This document shows, in pieces, positions 35,183 through 49,200 of a DNA stretch of 64,000 bases. Position 1 is the first letter of the stretch; every line of letters begins with the position of its first letter. The position numbers and the translations under genes are program-made. The notes under the pieces were generated by a model. It was not told the origin of the DNA, made no database searches, and saw nothing but the letters and a program-made list of their open reading frames with translations. Origin of the DNA: Helicoverpa zea (lineage: Eukaryota > Arthropoda > Insecta > Lepidoptera > Noctuidae); contig NC_061458.1 in assembly GCF_022581195.2 (NCBI RefSeq), positions 124,001 through 188,000 on the forward strand, read 5' to 3'.

Positions 35183-36450
35183 GTATACACGAATTTTGCG
35201 TACTGCTCGAGTATAATTCGTAGCTTAGACGTGCACATGCATCATTCCAATGTATACACGGTCAAATTTAACTGTACAAAATTAATATTAGGTAAACCAT
35301 TAAATAAAAAAGGCTTTTGAATCTGAGTTTGTTTATAAAAAATGGGTGCTAATTAAACAGGCTTCTTTTTAATATCATTATTCACCCCCAAAAATGTATG
35401 TTGCCTTCTAAATGACTAATTCAGCCATAATTAACGAGCATCTAAATAATACTATCTTAGCCACTAGTATCTTCTAAGTAAACCACTCTAAATACAACTC
35501 AGCATGATGGTTATTTTTTAGCATCTAAATTTGTAGCATGCATTCTAACAGTAAACTTCTAAAATGCTATTAAATGACACCATAAAATATATTTAATTAG
35601 CTTCTAATTTTTTAACTCAGTACGTTTAAAATGTAAGCAAGCAACATGCAGCAAGCATCGCTTCTGTGACGGCTCCGGCGCTGCGGGGCTCCGGCGGTCC
35701 CATGCGAGCTTATCGTCGCAGATGGTTTTCACGCTCACCACCACAGCTTCGGCTTGCTGGCCGGCTCAGCCGGCCAGCCTCAGCCGCGGCGGCGAGCGTT
35801 AAAACTACCTGCGGCTCAGCTCACAGGCCGCCTCGCCCCTCCGCGCCTACGCGGTTTTGAATTGCACTCTAGGGGTAGGGCAGACAAGACTACGTGGAGT
35901 CGGTTTTGCAGCGGTTCGTTTTCGTCACTAACTTCAATTTTTAATACAATGTTTTTTAATTGAAGGTTATAAATGGCAATCTACTAAAAACGAGGCCCAG
36001 TTAGTAAATTAGATGACAATGTATAAATAATGTTGTAAAATTAGAAGCTTAATCATGTGTTCAATAAATAATTTTGTGGCTGCACTTATATTTCCCATAA
36101 AAAATCAACTTGTTTAAAAAATATACAAAAAGAAATTGAATTTACGAGCATTATTAATATTTAAATTAACATTAAATGCTAGGTCGTGTTTTAATCAAAA
36201 TGGCAGCATGCAACTGCTCGCGAATAGATTGGAATCGCAAAGTTTTTCGCGCCTATTCCAGTGTATACACGATTAGTTTGCATGCGGACTAGCACTGTAT
36301 ATTATGGAACAAAGCAAGTTACTTCGGCCACTACAAAATATATGCGAGTATTTGCGTACTGCTGCTGTATACATCGGAAGACTTTGTATAAAAAGTGAAT
36401 TCCAATCTATTCGCGACTAGTTTCACACGCTTGCGTACTAGCCATGTATA
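35183..36450. repeat. Unclassified compound repeat with GC-rich core
   Basis: An AT-rich left half (35370-35610) carries a recurring TTCTAA/ATCTAA motif (at least eight occurrences), while the right half (35980-36055) shows the opposite strand TTAGA motif; between them lies a GC-rich core (35660-35850) with a perfect 23-bp palindrome at 35756-35778. Farther right an inverted pair (36217-36235 with 36400-36416) encloses related sequence. A motif pair GTATACACGA...GACTAGC/GTACTGC...TGTATA occurs at 35183-35215 and 36261-36300. No protein is encoded. I do not recognise the family. Confidence 0.4.
35756..35778. repeat. Perfect 23-bp GC palindrome
   Basis: GCTGGCCGGCT and AGCCGGCCAGC meet around a single C. 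It is the centre of the GC-rich core described above. Confidence 0.7.
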
Positions 36451-39057
36451 TACTGTAAATACGCAGGCTCGCGACCTCGTTTTCAATCCACGCCACATTT
36501 GGCAGGCGCGGCGAGGGAATTTTAAAACAAAGACCAAATGGAAGTAGGTCGGCAACTGGCGGCGTTACCTTACTAGTAGGCTCGCCAACTGTTATATGAT
36601 TAACGGGAAATGAGTCGAATAAATATTGTGCGAGCAGGAAACTGTGAAGTAGCGCTCTGCACCAGTTTATTTTTGATACATGTTTTAATGGCCATTCTGT
36701 GGCCGGGTTTTAGCATAAACTTTAACTTGCTCATTGTATAAATATTTTTGAAGTACACCCGTGTGCTGCACTGTTTTATTCGTTTGCCTTTTTACGTAAT
36801 ACAGCTTATGGCTCATGATATAGTAAGGAATTATACCGGCGCAGGGAAACATTTAATTTTATTAGCATTAAAAAGCAATAGTGCTCTTCCTCATACGGAA
36901 CGTTAAAGAAAATGTTCCACTCGTTTAACTTGTACGAGCCGAGCGGGGAAAGGCAATTTTGTTCTACTTTTTACCAAAATCAATATGCAAAATATAAGAC
37001 ATTTATATGCCTTTAACGGAAAACTTAGCACATTTCGGTTCTGCCCTGAATTCTTGGATACTCTAACCGCAAGCCGTTTCCGAAGCTTAGGCTCGGGAAA
37101 CTCGCCCTTATGGCGCGCTAATAAGGGCTACAATAGCTGTATTAGGCTAATATTGGAGTTCAAATGTTTCTGAAGAGACGTCGTAAAAATATAACGCATA
37201 GTGGGCGACACGCGAATACGGAATCCAAAGACCATTCCGTGTTTATTGATTCATAAATTTTATTTCCCCGTATCATTTGTTAGGGGTGAGAGGAAAAATA
37301 GCGGTTATTCTTGGTTATTTTCATTTTTCGTAAAACCTTGTAAGCGGTTTGGACGTGATATATGTCCGTTGCTAATGATCGGAGAATTAAGGGAAATAAA
37401 ACGCATTAGTTAGTGTTCGCCTCGCCTCGCCTCGCTTGTAAGTAACTGTTTGTACATTTATCAATCGGGCGTTAACAATAAGTTTATTTATTGCCATTTC
37501 AGTGGCTATTACGTTTTTATGCCTTGATTACCATGGAGATTGCTGGTCTAGCTACTAGTGTATTATCTTAGACAGTATATGTTTTACAAGCAATCCTTTT
37601 TTACTCTTTATAGAACACTTTCTAACCACCAACATATTATAGAGTGAGGATATTAATACGTTAAATTGTAGACAATGTTTGAGCGAGACCCCATCTATGC
37701 AGCCGAGTACAACAGAAGAAAGCAATTTACATGATAAGCATCAGTGCACCTCTAAAACTATACTATAGTTTAAAGGGGACTTCATTTATGTGAAATGCTC
37801 TTTTTAGTGTAGTTCCGACGAGAAGATAAGCAGTATTTTTAGAGGGTAATTTAATGGGCATTTGTTTACGTAACAGGTTTAGGTAACTCGCTTATTTCCA
37901 TATAACAATATCAATTGAACTATCACCTGATCTCAATTTAAATAAGATTTCTTTGTCAGTAGACCGAGATACTTAGTATAGTTTACCATGCCTTTACAAT
38001 ATTCATATAACTAGGAACATATATTCCTTATATAAAAACTACTATAAAAGTTGTGTAATGTTTGAGCAGTAAAAATACCGCGGGTTTTTCGTGAATAGAT
38101 ATTAAACGCTTTACCTGAACCAGTTATTGAGGGCATTCCAATATTTATTCTGGAAGGGAATCAATCACACGGTACTGTGAGTGGGTGAACAATCACTCAA
38201 ATATCTTCTAGTTATAATAGTTAGATTTCTTCCTGAATATAATGAATTTAGATACACCTGCTAGGCGAACGGGTTAGGATTCGATTCCCAGAGGCAAAAC
38301 AAATATTTATCTGCACTAACTATTTAGGACTTATTTTATGATCTAGCATACTAATAAAGCATACTAAGCATGGATTAAGCATTTGTGAATGTTAAGTCAT
38401 CTTGTTTAGTGATGATACCATCTCCGTATAGTACTTTCATTTCAACATATTTCACCTCTTTCAGTAAATGTTGTAACATTAAGGAGGGGTTCAGTCATAA
38501 ACCATGCAGCGCCTATCGCGCGATGGAGGCGTGTCATCACGTAATATATGGCCGACACCTCGCACTGATTGAAACTCACACGTGAGAGAACTGTGGGACA
38601 CATAGTTTAGTGATACCTATTTCAGATTAAGTGAATATAGACATATCAGATTGATTTATCTGTTGCAATGTGATAGTATGTTGATATGATAATTCCGTAG
38701 AATATTAATTATTATTGGTGCAAGTGGATATATATTATGGATACCCTATTATACCATACGGCCAGACGTGGATGACAAAATCGAGAAATGATGACGATTT
38801 AACGATCTGGTCAAATTAACATGACATATACATAAAGGCTTAAAGCTTTCAATACGTCGCCGTCGTCAACATTCTGAGAACAGAGCCAGCGACCTGTTAA
38901 GTGACAATATTGGAATTGCTAACTTATATTATTACGTAGGTATTAACCTTTTGAATAATTCCGTTCAGCTGATAAAGATACGATATGTGGGTGTTCCCCT
39001 CGTGAAACAAATCCTTTATATCCAAAATGTTCAGACGACAGGACAGCACCTAAATTA
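36451..39057. other. Non-coding region, nothing recognised
   Basis: AT-rich with a short CCTCG run near 37420-37436. Several frames of 60-75 codons without domains. No RNA gene is seen. Confidence 0.4.
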
Positions 39058-39265
39058 AATCCTTGCTAATTATATGTATTTATTAATATGTAATACAGAA
39101 ATGAGTTTGTTTGCTATGCTTTATCGCAGAAATGATTGAACCGATTTTTATAAATTTTTGAGCAAAAGGAATTAATAACTTGGGGATCTTGAACTATGCT
39201 ATAACATACGGGAGTTCGAAGTGGTTCCGTTGGTAAACGGGTAAAACCACGAGCAAGAGCTGTTA
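39058..39265 (+). mobile_element. Degraded Helitron copy
   Basis: TCCTTGCTAATTATATGT near the left end, GAGTTTGTTTGC, GATTGAACCGATTTTTATAA and AACGGGTAAAACCACGAG...AAGAGCT in this order follow the Helitron skeleton of 8637-9445. Both termini are mutated. A further AAACCGGGGTGCACAGCTAG end at 39436-39455 may be a second truncated copy. Confidence 0.45.
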
Positions 39266-41228
39266 TAGGTAATAATGAGAATAGAATAACCAAAGTGCTG
39301 ATGTCAGCTTTTGCTTTGTTACACTTATTTAAAGTCTTTGGTTAGTTACACTTTTATGTTAGGTGGCCAAATTTGGTATAGGTATTAAATTTAAGCCGTG
39401 AATATTTAAAGCAGGAACAAAAATCATCGTTAAGGATGTGAGAGAAACCGGGGTGCACAGCTAGTAACAGTTGTTGCTCGATCTGTATGTAATGTTGGCA
39501 TTTTATCTAATTTCCAGATCTGTGTGGGATGTGAGACGCTGATAACTTCGTAAGACTTCCATTTACGCAAATAATTGTGGTTGTGTAAATGTGTGAGTAG
39601 AAAGTTTCTCTCGTAATGTGTTCTGCTGTCTGATGTTGTGGTATTACTTACTGTGAAGGCACTACTTTATGGACGTGGATACAATTTAACATTTTATGTT
39701 CATTTTTCAACTTTAAATCATTAAATACTAAATGTTATAAATCTTGTGTAAATACGAAAAACATTATATACGTGTGCAATAGAATACAAAAAGGCTTAGA
39801 CCTACCTTCGTATTTATCAAGTACTGTTGGCTTAATGTTTTAATTAAACTGTGGTTTCAACGCACGACTTAAGAGATCTAAAACTTGGTGTAACTTTCAG
39901 CTTTCTTACTTCACGAGATTTAAGTTCTTTTAGAACACATTAAATAAGACACTAAACAACACTTATCGCATTAGCAACTATTCTATTATCGTGATAAAGA
40001 AGAGTGTATTTCAGCTGAGTTCATTAATAATGCGTTACATTGTCTGCGTCATTGATGAGCTTTCACGTTCAATATTTACTGTGGACTATAAATCGACTTA
40101 ATGTTACATAATTACATGTATACATGCTAAGAGGCTTTAAAAATATAGCTCCATCGATAGCATTCAGACGATACTATAAAATGTACCCTAGATATGGCCT
40201 GAATATACTCTAGACCAAATTAAAGGTCGGTAGGTGTAGAAGAAAATATACTTCAACATAAACACAACACAAACGCGAACCCTGGGACTAATACAAGACG
40301 AAATTTAGGACAAGAAAATAAATAAACGATGCCAAACAAGACTTAGGACACCATTAAAAATTCACGTCACTACAGACTTGTAAAGGGAAGTTTTAGAAAA
40401 ATTAAGAACGCCTTCCACAGTAGACTATCGAAAAGTTTATAATGACGCCGCGATCTTACCGAGTCACGGACCAAATTCTAAGAGCGATTTGTTTGAAAAA
40501 AATATTAAGTATTGGACGAACTTGAATTGAATTGATTTTCGTTAGAGAATTTCTAAAGATCAGCTGCTTTATGACGAGCCTTTGAACTTTATTTGGGAAG
40601 TTTTTTCATTATTTGAATGTTGGTAAGTTGCGCATCAACAATGCTGTTATACGGATCGCGGTACAACAATGGAGGCACTACGCTTTGGGAGTTCTCTTGG
40701 TAATGATAATTACATATTTGCTCCACTTTCTATTATATTTCTACCTGCGTACTTAGATGCCTTATTTCTTTTGACACACGAATTTCACTAATTGAATCTA
40801 GAAGATTTAAGTAAACGTTAACACATCTGTAAATTCTAATAGCGCTTTCACACTAGCTCATTTTCCGCTCGCCTGGAACCGCGCTACTGATTTTTCTACT
40901 CACTTTTTGCAAACGCGCGACAAAAATATGCTCGTGTGAAAGGGCCTTTGCTTGCGTTACGTGATGACGTCATTGTCAGAGCAAGTCCGAGTTTTTCTTC
41001 TCTATTATCAAACAAGTTAGGCCACAGCTAACAAAGCGGAAAGTAATGACCGCGGGTGTCCCCGGGGTTATAAAAAATACGTTAGTTCGCCTTTGTACGA
41101 GAAAAAGGGTTTATTCAATGTACCGTGTATCGGTAATGTAGTCTAAAGTAGGTTTATATCGTAATGGAAACTTGTATTTGCGAAGATAAAAGGTGAGTTT
41201 ACTTTGTTTTGCTATTTAGCAAAACCTC
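39266..41228. other. Non-coding region
   Basis: No recognised gene; apart from the possible Helitron end at 39436-39455, I see nothing that can be named. Confidence 0.4.
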
Positions 41229-41270
41229 TATTCTATGCCCAATCTATATTTAAAGATTGGGCATAGAATA
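41229..41270. repeat. Perfect 17-bp hairpin, 8-nt loop
   Basis: TATTCTATGCCCAATCT (41229-41245) is fully complementary to 41254-41270. Such a hairpin is too short for a typical insect pre-miRNA, but it could be a decayed MITE or a transcription stem. Confidence 0.65.
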
Positions 41271-41829
41271 TTTTTTAAAGTAATAGTTTTTATTTGGAGT
41301 ATGATTGTTTCAGTTTTTAGTTAAGTTTGTAACAAATGATCACGACTGAAGAAATTCCATAAATGCCTTAATAATGTCGAAAAGCCTAGAATTTGGGAAT
41401 TAGAATATACCTATTCCGGTACAGTGAGCTGTAAGAATTTAATTCCCTGCGTCTCGCGGCGCTCATTAAAGTGTCCGAAACAAAGGAAAAAACTGTCAAC
41501 TTGGACCAAGTTTAATTGCCTTAATAAATCTGGAGGCGAGAAATTTACGGCCCTGAAGTGAGCGATACAGGTGCTGATTACACTAATTTATACAATATTG
41601 GGAAAAAAGGTAGGTAGTACAGTTAGGTATAATGTCGGGTGACATTTTCTAAATTTTATTAGCCTATCTGTGATAATACTATGAGACTGTACTACTATAC
41701 TTCATTAATCTGTGATAAAAGAATTAACGTATGATATTTGTGAAAGTAATAAATTGAAATGATTATGTGTGAACATTAAAAAAAATAAAGCGACGTATAA
41801 TATAGTATTACAGTAAAACCGCTTAGTAC

Positions 41830-41893
41830 TACTACGCCGTAGCAGTACTACGCCATAGTAATACTACGCCGTAGCAGTGCTACGCTATAGTGA
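41830..41893. repeat. Minisatellite, four 16-bp units
   Basis: Four consecutive units of consensus TACTACGCCGTAGCAG (41830, 41846, 41862, 41878). Each unit contains the palindrome CTACG(C)CGTAG or a near form. The palindrome TGCTACGCCGTAGCA also stands alone at 59721-59735. Confidence 0.8.
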
Positions 41894-43154
41894 CAAAAGT
41901 ATTTTTTTGTATTATTTTAAATTTAAAATATAAAGTAACTATGTTGAATTGTGGGCTACAACTTCTAAAAAACACACTACTACTAAACCCCGCATTTAAA
42001 TAAGAGTGATTACCGGGAGAATTAGTCGAACCGTCCGCAATTGAATCGGATCGCATCTACATTACGTAGCGCCGGCTGATCCGACGGTTTAGTGGCCTCG
42101 CAAACACTCTGATGCAAATGAAACTCTTTGTAAGGAATCTTAGGGGATTTATACGTAAAAATTGTCGACCGCCGCGGCTCAGCAGCACAAAAGAAAATAA
42201 ATTGGAGCACAGCGTTTACAGACGACCGACACACACGAGATGTGCTCAAATGAACGTTTAATTGAGCGAGGGAAATATCATCGAACCTCTTTGAACAAAC
42301 TTTGTGTATTAAAATAAATATTCCGCCAAACTCATGTTTACTCGTACACTGGTGGAAATTGAATTATTAGAAAGCCTCAGTGAACAGCTTTGAGTTAAAG
42401 TAAATATTTTGTGTTTTTTGAAGGTTTTTGTAAAAATACTGCTCTAAAAATTATATTTTATTTTATTATAAAATAATATTTTTTGTGAGTCGTTAGTAAG
42501 TTCATTGAAAGGTTTTTCCAGGAGGAGCAAGCATAATACAGTCGATACTAGATATAATTACTGTTTTCGTCCAAACCCTACTTTTAGAATTTAGGTTCTC
42601 AAACATAATATTTTTATTTTTGCGCATTTCTGCAGCTATTTCAAACAGATTAAAGTCAAGGTATTATTTATTTTGAGTGATTACATATCTCTTAAAAACA
42701 CTTGTTTAGGGAAAACCCCTCATTTCTTAGAAGAATGACGGGCTGACGTTTTCCTTAACATGAAAATAATACGAGATAATTTGTTTTTGGCAGTAAGACA
42801 ATGTTTCACGGACTTATTACATTCTCTTTTAAATATCTGAATAATAAAAATGTGCATTCACGTAATGAGTTAAATATTTTACTGTAATTTTAGTCTCAAT
42901 GGTCTAATTTGAAACCATTGCAGTCCACGGTGACCGCTTATAGATCAAATTGGATTCAAATCCGCGTAATATATGGCCGGAGCGTTTAATTAATTTATTC
43001 AATGTACAGAATATTTTGTGGTCGACTGCATGTTATGTATTCCATGGATTAGTGAGCCTAAACTAATAGTGCATAATATTATAATTAAGCTATTTAGTCA
43101 GTTAACATGCTATAACAAAATTAATGACGTATTTTTAAATCTAAAAAAAAGCTT
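41894..43154. other. AT-rich non-coding stretch
   Basis: Nothing recognised. The stretch ends with the left copy (AAAAAAGCTT, 43145-43154) of a target duplication for the next element. Confidence 0.4.
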
Positions 43155-43216
43155 CATCATCATCATCATCATCATCAGCCTATAGCAGTCCACTACTGGA
43201 CATAGGCCTCTCCAAC
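43155..43216 (-). mobile_element. 62-bp LINE 3' end with GAT tail
   Basis: On the minus strand: GAGAGGCCTATGTCCAGTAG, TGGACTGCTATAGGCTGATG, then GATGATG units. AAAAAAGCTT occurs on both sides (43145-43154 and 43217-43226), a 10-bp target duplication. This is the 3' terminus of a common lepidopteran LINE or its SINE derivative, almost wholly 5'-truncated. Family name not assigned. Confidence 0.7.
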
Positions 43217-43226
43217 AAAAAAGCTT

Positions 43227-46200
43227 ACCTTGCTTTTAATCAAAATTTAAAAGAACTAGGAATAGTTCATATTATGGTTAAAACGTGTCTTAGTAGATGG
43301 TTGTATGATATTCTGAACAAGAACAGTATGACAAGGAAAGCACGCGTCGCCCGTATCAGTCGGTCGCCGAAACTTATTACCTAGTGCTTCTAAAAATTAA
43401 TAACAGTAGTTCTTTTTATTGACTGCAGCTAAAACATTATTTTTGTTAGGCTATTACATTTGGAATGCAGCAACAAGAGTCTTTAATTAATTGAAACTCT
43501 TCTCACGTTCACAGTTTAGATCTCTTTATAAAAACTTTATGTCGCACGTTTTACTACCGCCAATAAATATCGCAAGTAGCAACAATAAATTAAATTCGGT
43601 TTGACAGCATTAACTGAAACCGAATCCCAGTTTGTGTATGTCACAATAAAATTGAGAACATAAGCCGATAAATAAATTTTATTAACGACGATTAACGATA
43701 TTAAGTAGCCACCTGACAGCTTTATACTGATCGTGAGTTATCGCCGCCCGAAAACATAAAAATACTATTTTCGTAATTATTCTGTTCTCGACACTTCATA
43801 TTTTATTGCGAGCCATATTTTCTACTTTACTGAATTGTAAAGATTAGCAAGTTCTATGTGATTTGGAGGTCTTTTCATACGCTCTTTTATAATTTGATAC
43901 CCTGTGAATGGATATAAAATTAGGCGGCTGGTCAGTAGTACCTACCTATTTCATCCATGTTCTGAAACTAAGGGAAATATAAAGTGTGTTCACTTACAAT
44001 ATTAAGTGTAGTTTTTCTGCTCTATTCCTTTTTATTTCCCTGCCTCTTACATGTTCCTACTTGCAATAAACTTCTAATATTTTATCGAAGTAATTGCACA
44101 GCCTTCAAGCTAGAAACTAATTACTTACCCAGTAAGTAATTATTAATTAACAGCAGGTATATAAGTAGAGAAATTCGCAATAAATGGAGGGAACAAATTA
44201 ATTGAATGAAGTAATTGTCGTGCTCCGATATCGGAACCCATTAAATTGGATCTCTTCAAACTTGCATGGTCCGATTTATCATCGCCGATCGAGCACTTAA
44301 ATCAAATTTACTTTTGATGCGAGGCCACTGACTGCTAATTAAATAATGCAATTTTTAATTAGTTTGCATTAATCAGTCGATAGTTTGCTTACTTTGATTT
44401 TAATGAAAGTTGGGTGCATTTTTGAGCGACTTATTTTTTTATCGTAATTTGTTAAAACCCCGATATATCCTTTTAATGTAATTTTCTATCACGTTAATCA
44501 ATTTATTTAAATTTTCACAAGTTTTTCTTCATCTTGTTTTTCTTTTGTTTGAAGAATACACTGCGATTTATAGGACGCCATGTTTATAGACGAAACTTTC
44601 TCGTCTTGTATATTTAGCTAATATTTCTAAGGTTTCAATTAACTGTGTTCTTAATGAGTTTGCCTCATTAATCACAATCAGTCGTCGAGATAGTGTAATC
44701 ACAATAAATTAAAAAGGTGACTTATCTATGTGTGCGCGGCTCAGTTTTACTCGAGTCTCCATTTCAAGGCGAATCGCTAAGAAGATAAATTATGTGACAA
44801 CTTGATCTTATTTTTTATAGCATTTCAATTAAGAAGGTATAAAGTACCTAAGTATATTGTTTTTTATTTAATGTTAGGTTTTTCATTAAACTTATTTTAT
44901 CTGAAAGTGAGTGTAAATAGGTGCAGATTTCTTTGAGTAATATAAGTATTAAAGTGTTTTTAAGAAGCACACTTTTTTACTGTTAAATACTGATTCCAAA
45001 TCGAGAAAATATAAGAATGCCTTTATGAATTTACATAAAATTTTGGCTCTTTTACTGAAATAAAGTTTACCTAACTCATGAATAGTAGTTTTGTTTATTT
45101 ATTTTTGATTATAATTGTCAATTATGTTCTGTCTGTGTGGCATGGCTGAGACGACTGCCTCTGTAAATAGACGCACTTGATTAACAGTGTTTATGATGCT
45201 CAACAATGATTATAGAGAATAATATCAGGTATTAGTGAGGCCAACCAACTAGGACCAATCATATTAATCACTGGGGCGCGTCACCGCCCCGGGTATATTT
45301 TATCATAACAGTTATAACCTGATCAAACGGTCAGATTGCAGTTAAAATTTAACCTAATTGACGTATTGGACATTTGAGCATCGAATGATATTTAAAAATA
45401 GCTTTTGTTAAATTATTCATAAATTATGGAAGGTAAATGCTCCCTGGCGTTGAAGGTTCATACAAAGCATTATTTATTTAGTTTAAGTTTATTGCAGAGT
45501 TAATACAGCAATGCAAGCAATTTATTTAAAATTATAGTTAACTTATTAGTCTAGTCGTTGCTTGCAGATGTTATACGAATACAATATTCTTCACAGAGCA
45601 ATATAATAGAAGGATGAATATTTTACCAGCGGGGTAGAAACATATTCTGGCACTAAAACTAAGTGATTGGACACATAAAGGAATACGTAACATTAAACTA
45701 TAATATTTGTGTATTTTAGAATAAATAAACATCAAAGGGACAGCAGTTTAAAATAGCCACAAAAAGTATCGAAATTGTATAAATTTAAAGCTCTCATTAC
45801 ATTGGCAGAGTCTTTGACTCTTTTATATGAAAACTTGCAAACAGACATTTTACAAACACACTTCTTTGTGCTGGAACGTTTCAATTTGTTCGCTCAACGG
45901 GAATATTTAACATCGCTGCAATAAATTCTATGCAATTTCACGTAATATAAGTAAGTTGTGAAACGAAAAGCCACTTCAAGGAATGCACCGTTTTTATTAG
46001 TTCTTTGATTTCTATGTAGTGGGAGAAAAGCTTTATGTCTTTTAATTTTAAATTTTCTTTTAACATTATAGAAAAATATTATGAGGTTGTAGAAGCATTA
46101 GGATACTTGATCTCCGATGAAATGAAAAAGTTATTGTAGAAGATAATTTTACTGTGGTATATAACTTTATTTTTTTATTAAATCTACACGCTTTGTCGCG

Positions 46201-49200
46201 AAATGTTAAAAAGTTACGCCAAGTTACGCAAGAAATAAAATCAATTGAATCAACTTGACCGTCGACTTGACAATTAAACTTGAATTAACCATGTTCAAAC
46301 ATACGGTATGAAGCTAACACCTTATGTACCTAATGTATCTAATCCCTTCCCAATTAATATAAGGCGAACAATACACCCTCCTCACTAACACAGCATATTA
46401 AAATAGAATATGCATCGTTCGTTCTGTCGCTACTTTAATATTCATCGCTCGCTCACTACACAACTCAATAAAACGTGTTTACGAGCGAGAGGCGATGTAC
46501 GGCGAAGCGGGCGCCCATGAATTGCTAACGTGCGATCAACTCGCGCATTATAGAGGATTTTATTCGACTCAGATATGCGAAGTATCGAGTTTAGTTACTG
46601 CACTCGGTATAAAATGTGGATTATTGCCAGTTTATATTTATGTGAGAGAGCAGTCGGGGCTTAGGCCACCGTTTATGTACTCTCTACTCGGTCAAATTCT
46701 AGTAAATCGTGCGAGAGAATGATCGCTCACTAGGGTGTTAAAATTAATGTTATTAATGTATATGCATCTGCGTGTTAAAGATAGGATAATCAACTTATGG
46801 TGGCATTTACAATTTGCATTCATTTACAATTTGTATTCATTTTTTGTAGGTACCTATTAGATATTAGTTTTCATTTAGGATTAGTAATGAAATACCAAAA
46901 AATCAAGCACACTTTACTTGAATATCAAGTAAATATAAAACAAAACACTTTAACATGTAGTTTATTGAAATATTCTACTATAAACGCGAACAGTCTCATG
47001 TCGCATCGTCTCATATTTCCACATTTTGAAGACATTTGTAACCGCCATAAGTACAGACATACACAGAAGTGGGAATAAAATGTTGTGTGTGATGCGAGTG
47101 CCCGTGAGTACTGGTGAGCGGAGGCGCCATTACGCGGAATTGTGGCAAATTGCTGAAACAGCTGAGCGCGACTGTACGCTCCGCGGAACAACTGGGAAAG
47201 AGTTTAGCATGTGAGAAAGAAAATTAAATAAACTCCTATTGGAATGATCGTCTAGGTTATATAGTAATGAAACAAAATGTAAATATGGTGATAATGTGAA
47301 TAATTTGGCAAGCAAGTAACTTACTATAAACAATATTTAAGTGTTAATGAAAACTATTGGCAAGTAAAAGATTTGGAAAAGAAGTTTAGATATGATACAA
47401 TCAATCGTAAAGCAATCTAGAACTGTTAATTGGAATCAAATCCTTCAAGAGCTCATTTATCAGTCCATTAAATAAATAAATAAATTTATATACTTATCTA
47501 TGGACAATTAAGATCTGTTTATTCATCAACCCGATTGAATTTATACACTTATAACCTATTATAAGTTCTACAAAGTTATATTACATAATAAATACCCGTT
47601 GAACAGCGGCTGGTCAGTAACCTATTTCCCGTCAGCCTTACTTCGAGGCCGATGGCTGATCAATATGGAAATTGATGTGGAATAGCATGCAAATACAAAC
47701 GATTATAACTACGTTTAAACTTCCACAGATGTGGATTTTACTTTTAAATGGACGATAAGCTTCTTTATTGCTAAGAAATTACAGTTTGTATAATGAATAC
47801 TTGTCAGTATTTTTTACAGTATTTTACAGTTTCGGAACAAATTGGTCCCTATAGTAGAAAAAAAATATTTAAAAAATACACCCTGCTGTAATATGAGCAG
47901 TCTTTTAGCTAACGTGGTGCATATTTTCTTTTGGAGAACCACAAATTGATACACATTCTACTAAATTATGAATGCATTTTTTGCGGAATTTATGTGTTGT
48001 TATTCTATCACGATAAAACATTAAATGGATCTTGATAAAGCTCGGCAACAATATTATATAAGCTCACAATATCTTACTAACACATAGAATACATATGTTT
48101 ATCAGTGTGCGACAGTAACATAGCTCGGAAGGTGGTTGCTTTAACATCAGAATTGTGAAAAGGTAACAAAAAATTAATACACGCTCAAAATCACATCAAA
48201 GCTCCGACTTCCCAGATCCCAGTATGTTCGCAGCTAGTAAATCAATTAAGCCGTGCGATTAACTGCTAGTGTAATACGTTGGAGTCGACGGCCATCCTGT
48301 TACAGCGCTAACTTGGATTGCAAACAGAATGGAGTTTTAGACAGTTTCGTAGCAGAGATTGCCTGACTTACTACAGTGACTAAATAATGCAATTTTGTCA
48401 TGATAGGCCAAGTTAAAGTCAAATTTCAAAGATTTTATTATGATATCCCTCTCTCGAAATGTCATACTAGTCGCACAGTCCCAAAACTGGATCCCTTGAA
48501 GAAGAATTGACAAGAAACACTTCAAGTAAATCTTTTCAATTAATGGATTTTCTAATTTAGAAAAGAGGGATAGTGTATATCTGTTTTTTTGTCACTATAT
48601 CTCGGATTTTTTAAACTTATTAAGATGAGGAGATACATATGATGTAATTGTAATTAGTTTGTGTAAAGCTGTTCTCTCACTATGAATCTGACATTATCAT
48701 TTTCCACAAACTACCTATTTATCAGGCGACTAAAAAGTCTAGTTTATTTTAAGCACAAATACACTATAAACTCAGTTGTTCCAGTGTAAATAAAGCCAGG
48801 TTCGTCTAGTATGCAATTAAGTGGGAGCTGAGTTACTAGCCAACGAGACGAGGGGTTAATTACCCTTCTTTCATACACTATTTATGTAATTTTCAATAGC
48901 ATAGCCTACTTAAGAAGGTTTCACTCTAAGGCTGGTTGCACGATAACGATTTTAGAGGGAAACTTGTATATTTTGCAGTTTATGATGGATACATTAATGT
49001 TAATCCTATTGGAGTAGCTATAGCGAATACTGCTTTTGTTGTTAGTGTAGACGTGCCTATTATACAGTATCTATAATTTATCCACTATCACCAGCTAGCA
49101 ATAATAACAACAAAACGGCTAATTAATTGTTGCACTGTAAAAATAATGCCTCTTCACACGATACACGCACACGCAATAAAAAAAAAATCTGTTACCTCCA

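Noticed and set aside
37420..37436. CCTCG tandem run
   Set aside because: Ordinary short microsatellite without further meaning.
38258..38340. Possible tRNA-derived SINE (GGATTCGATTCCC)
   Set aside because: B-box-like match only; no A box, tail or duplication visible.
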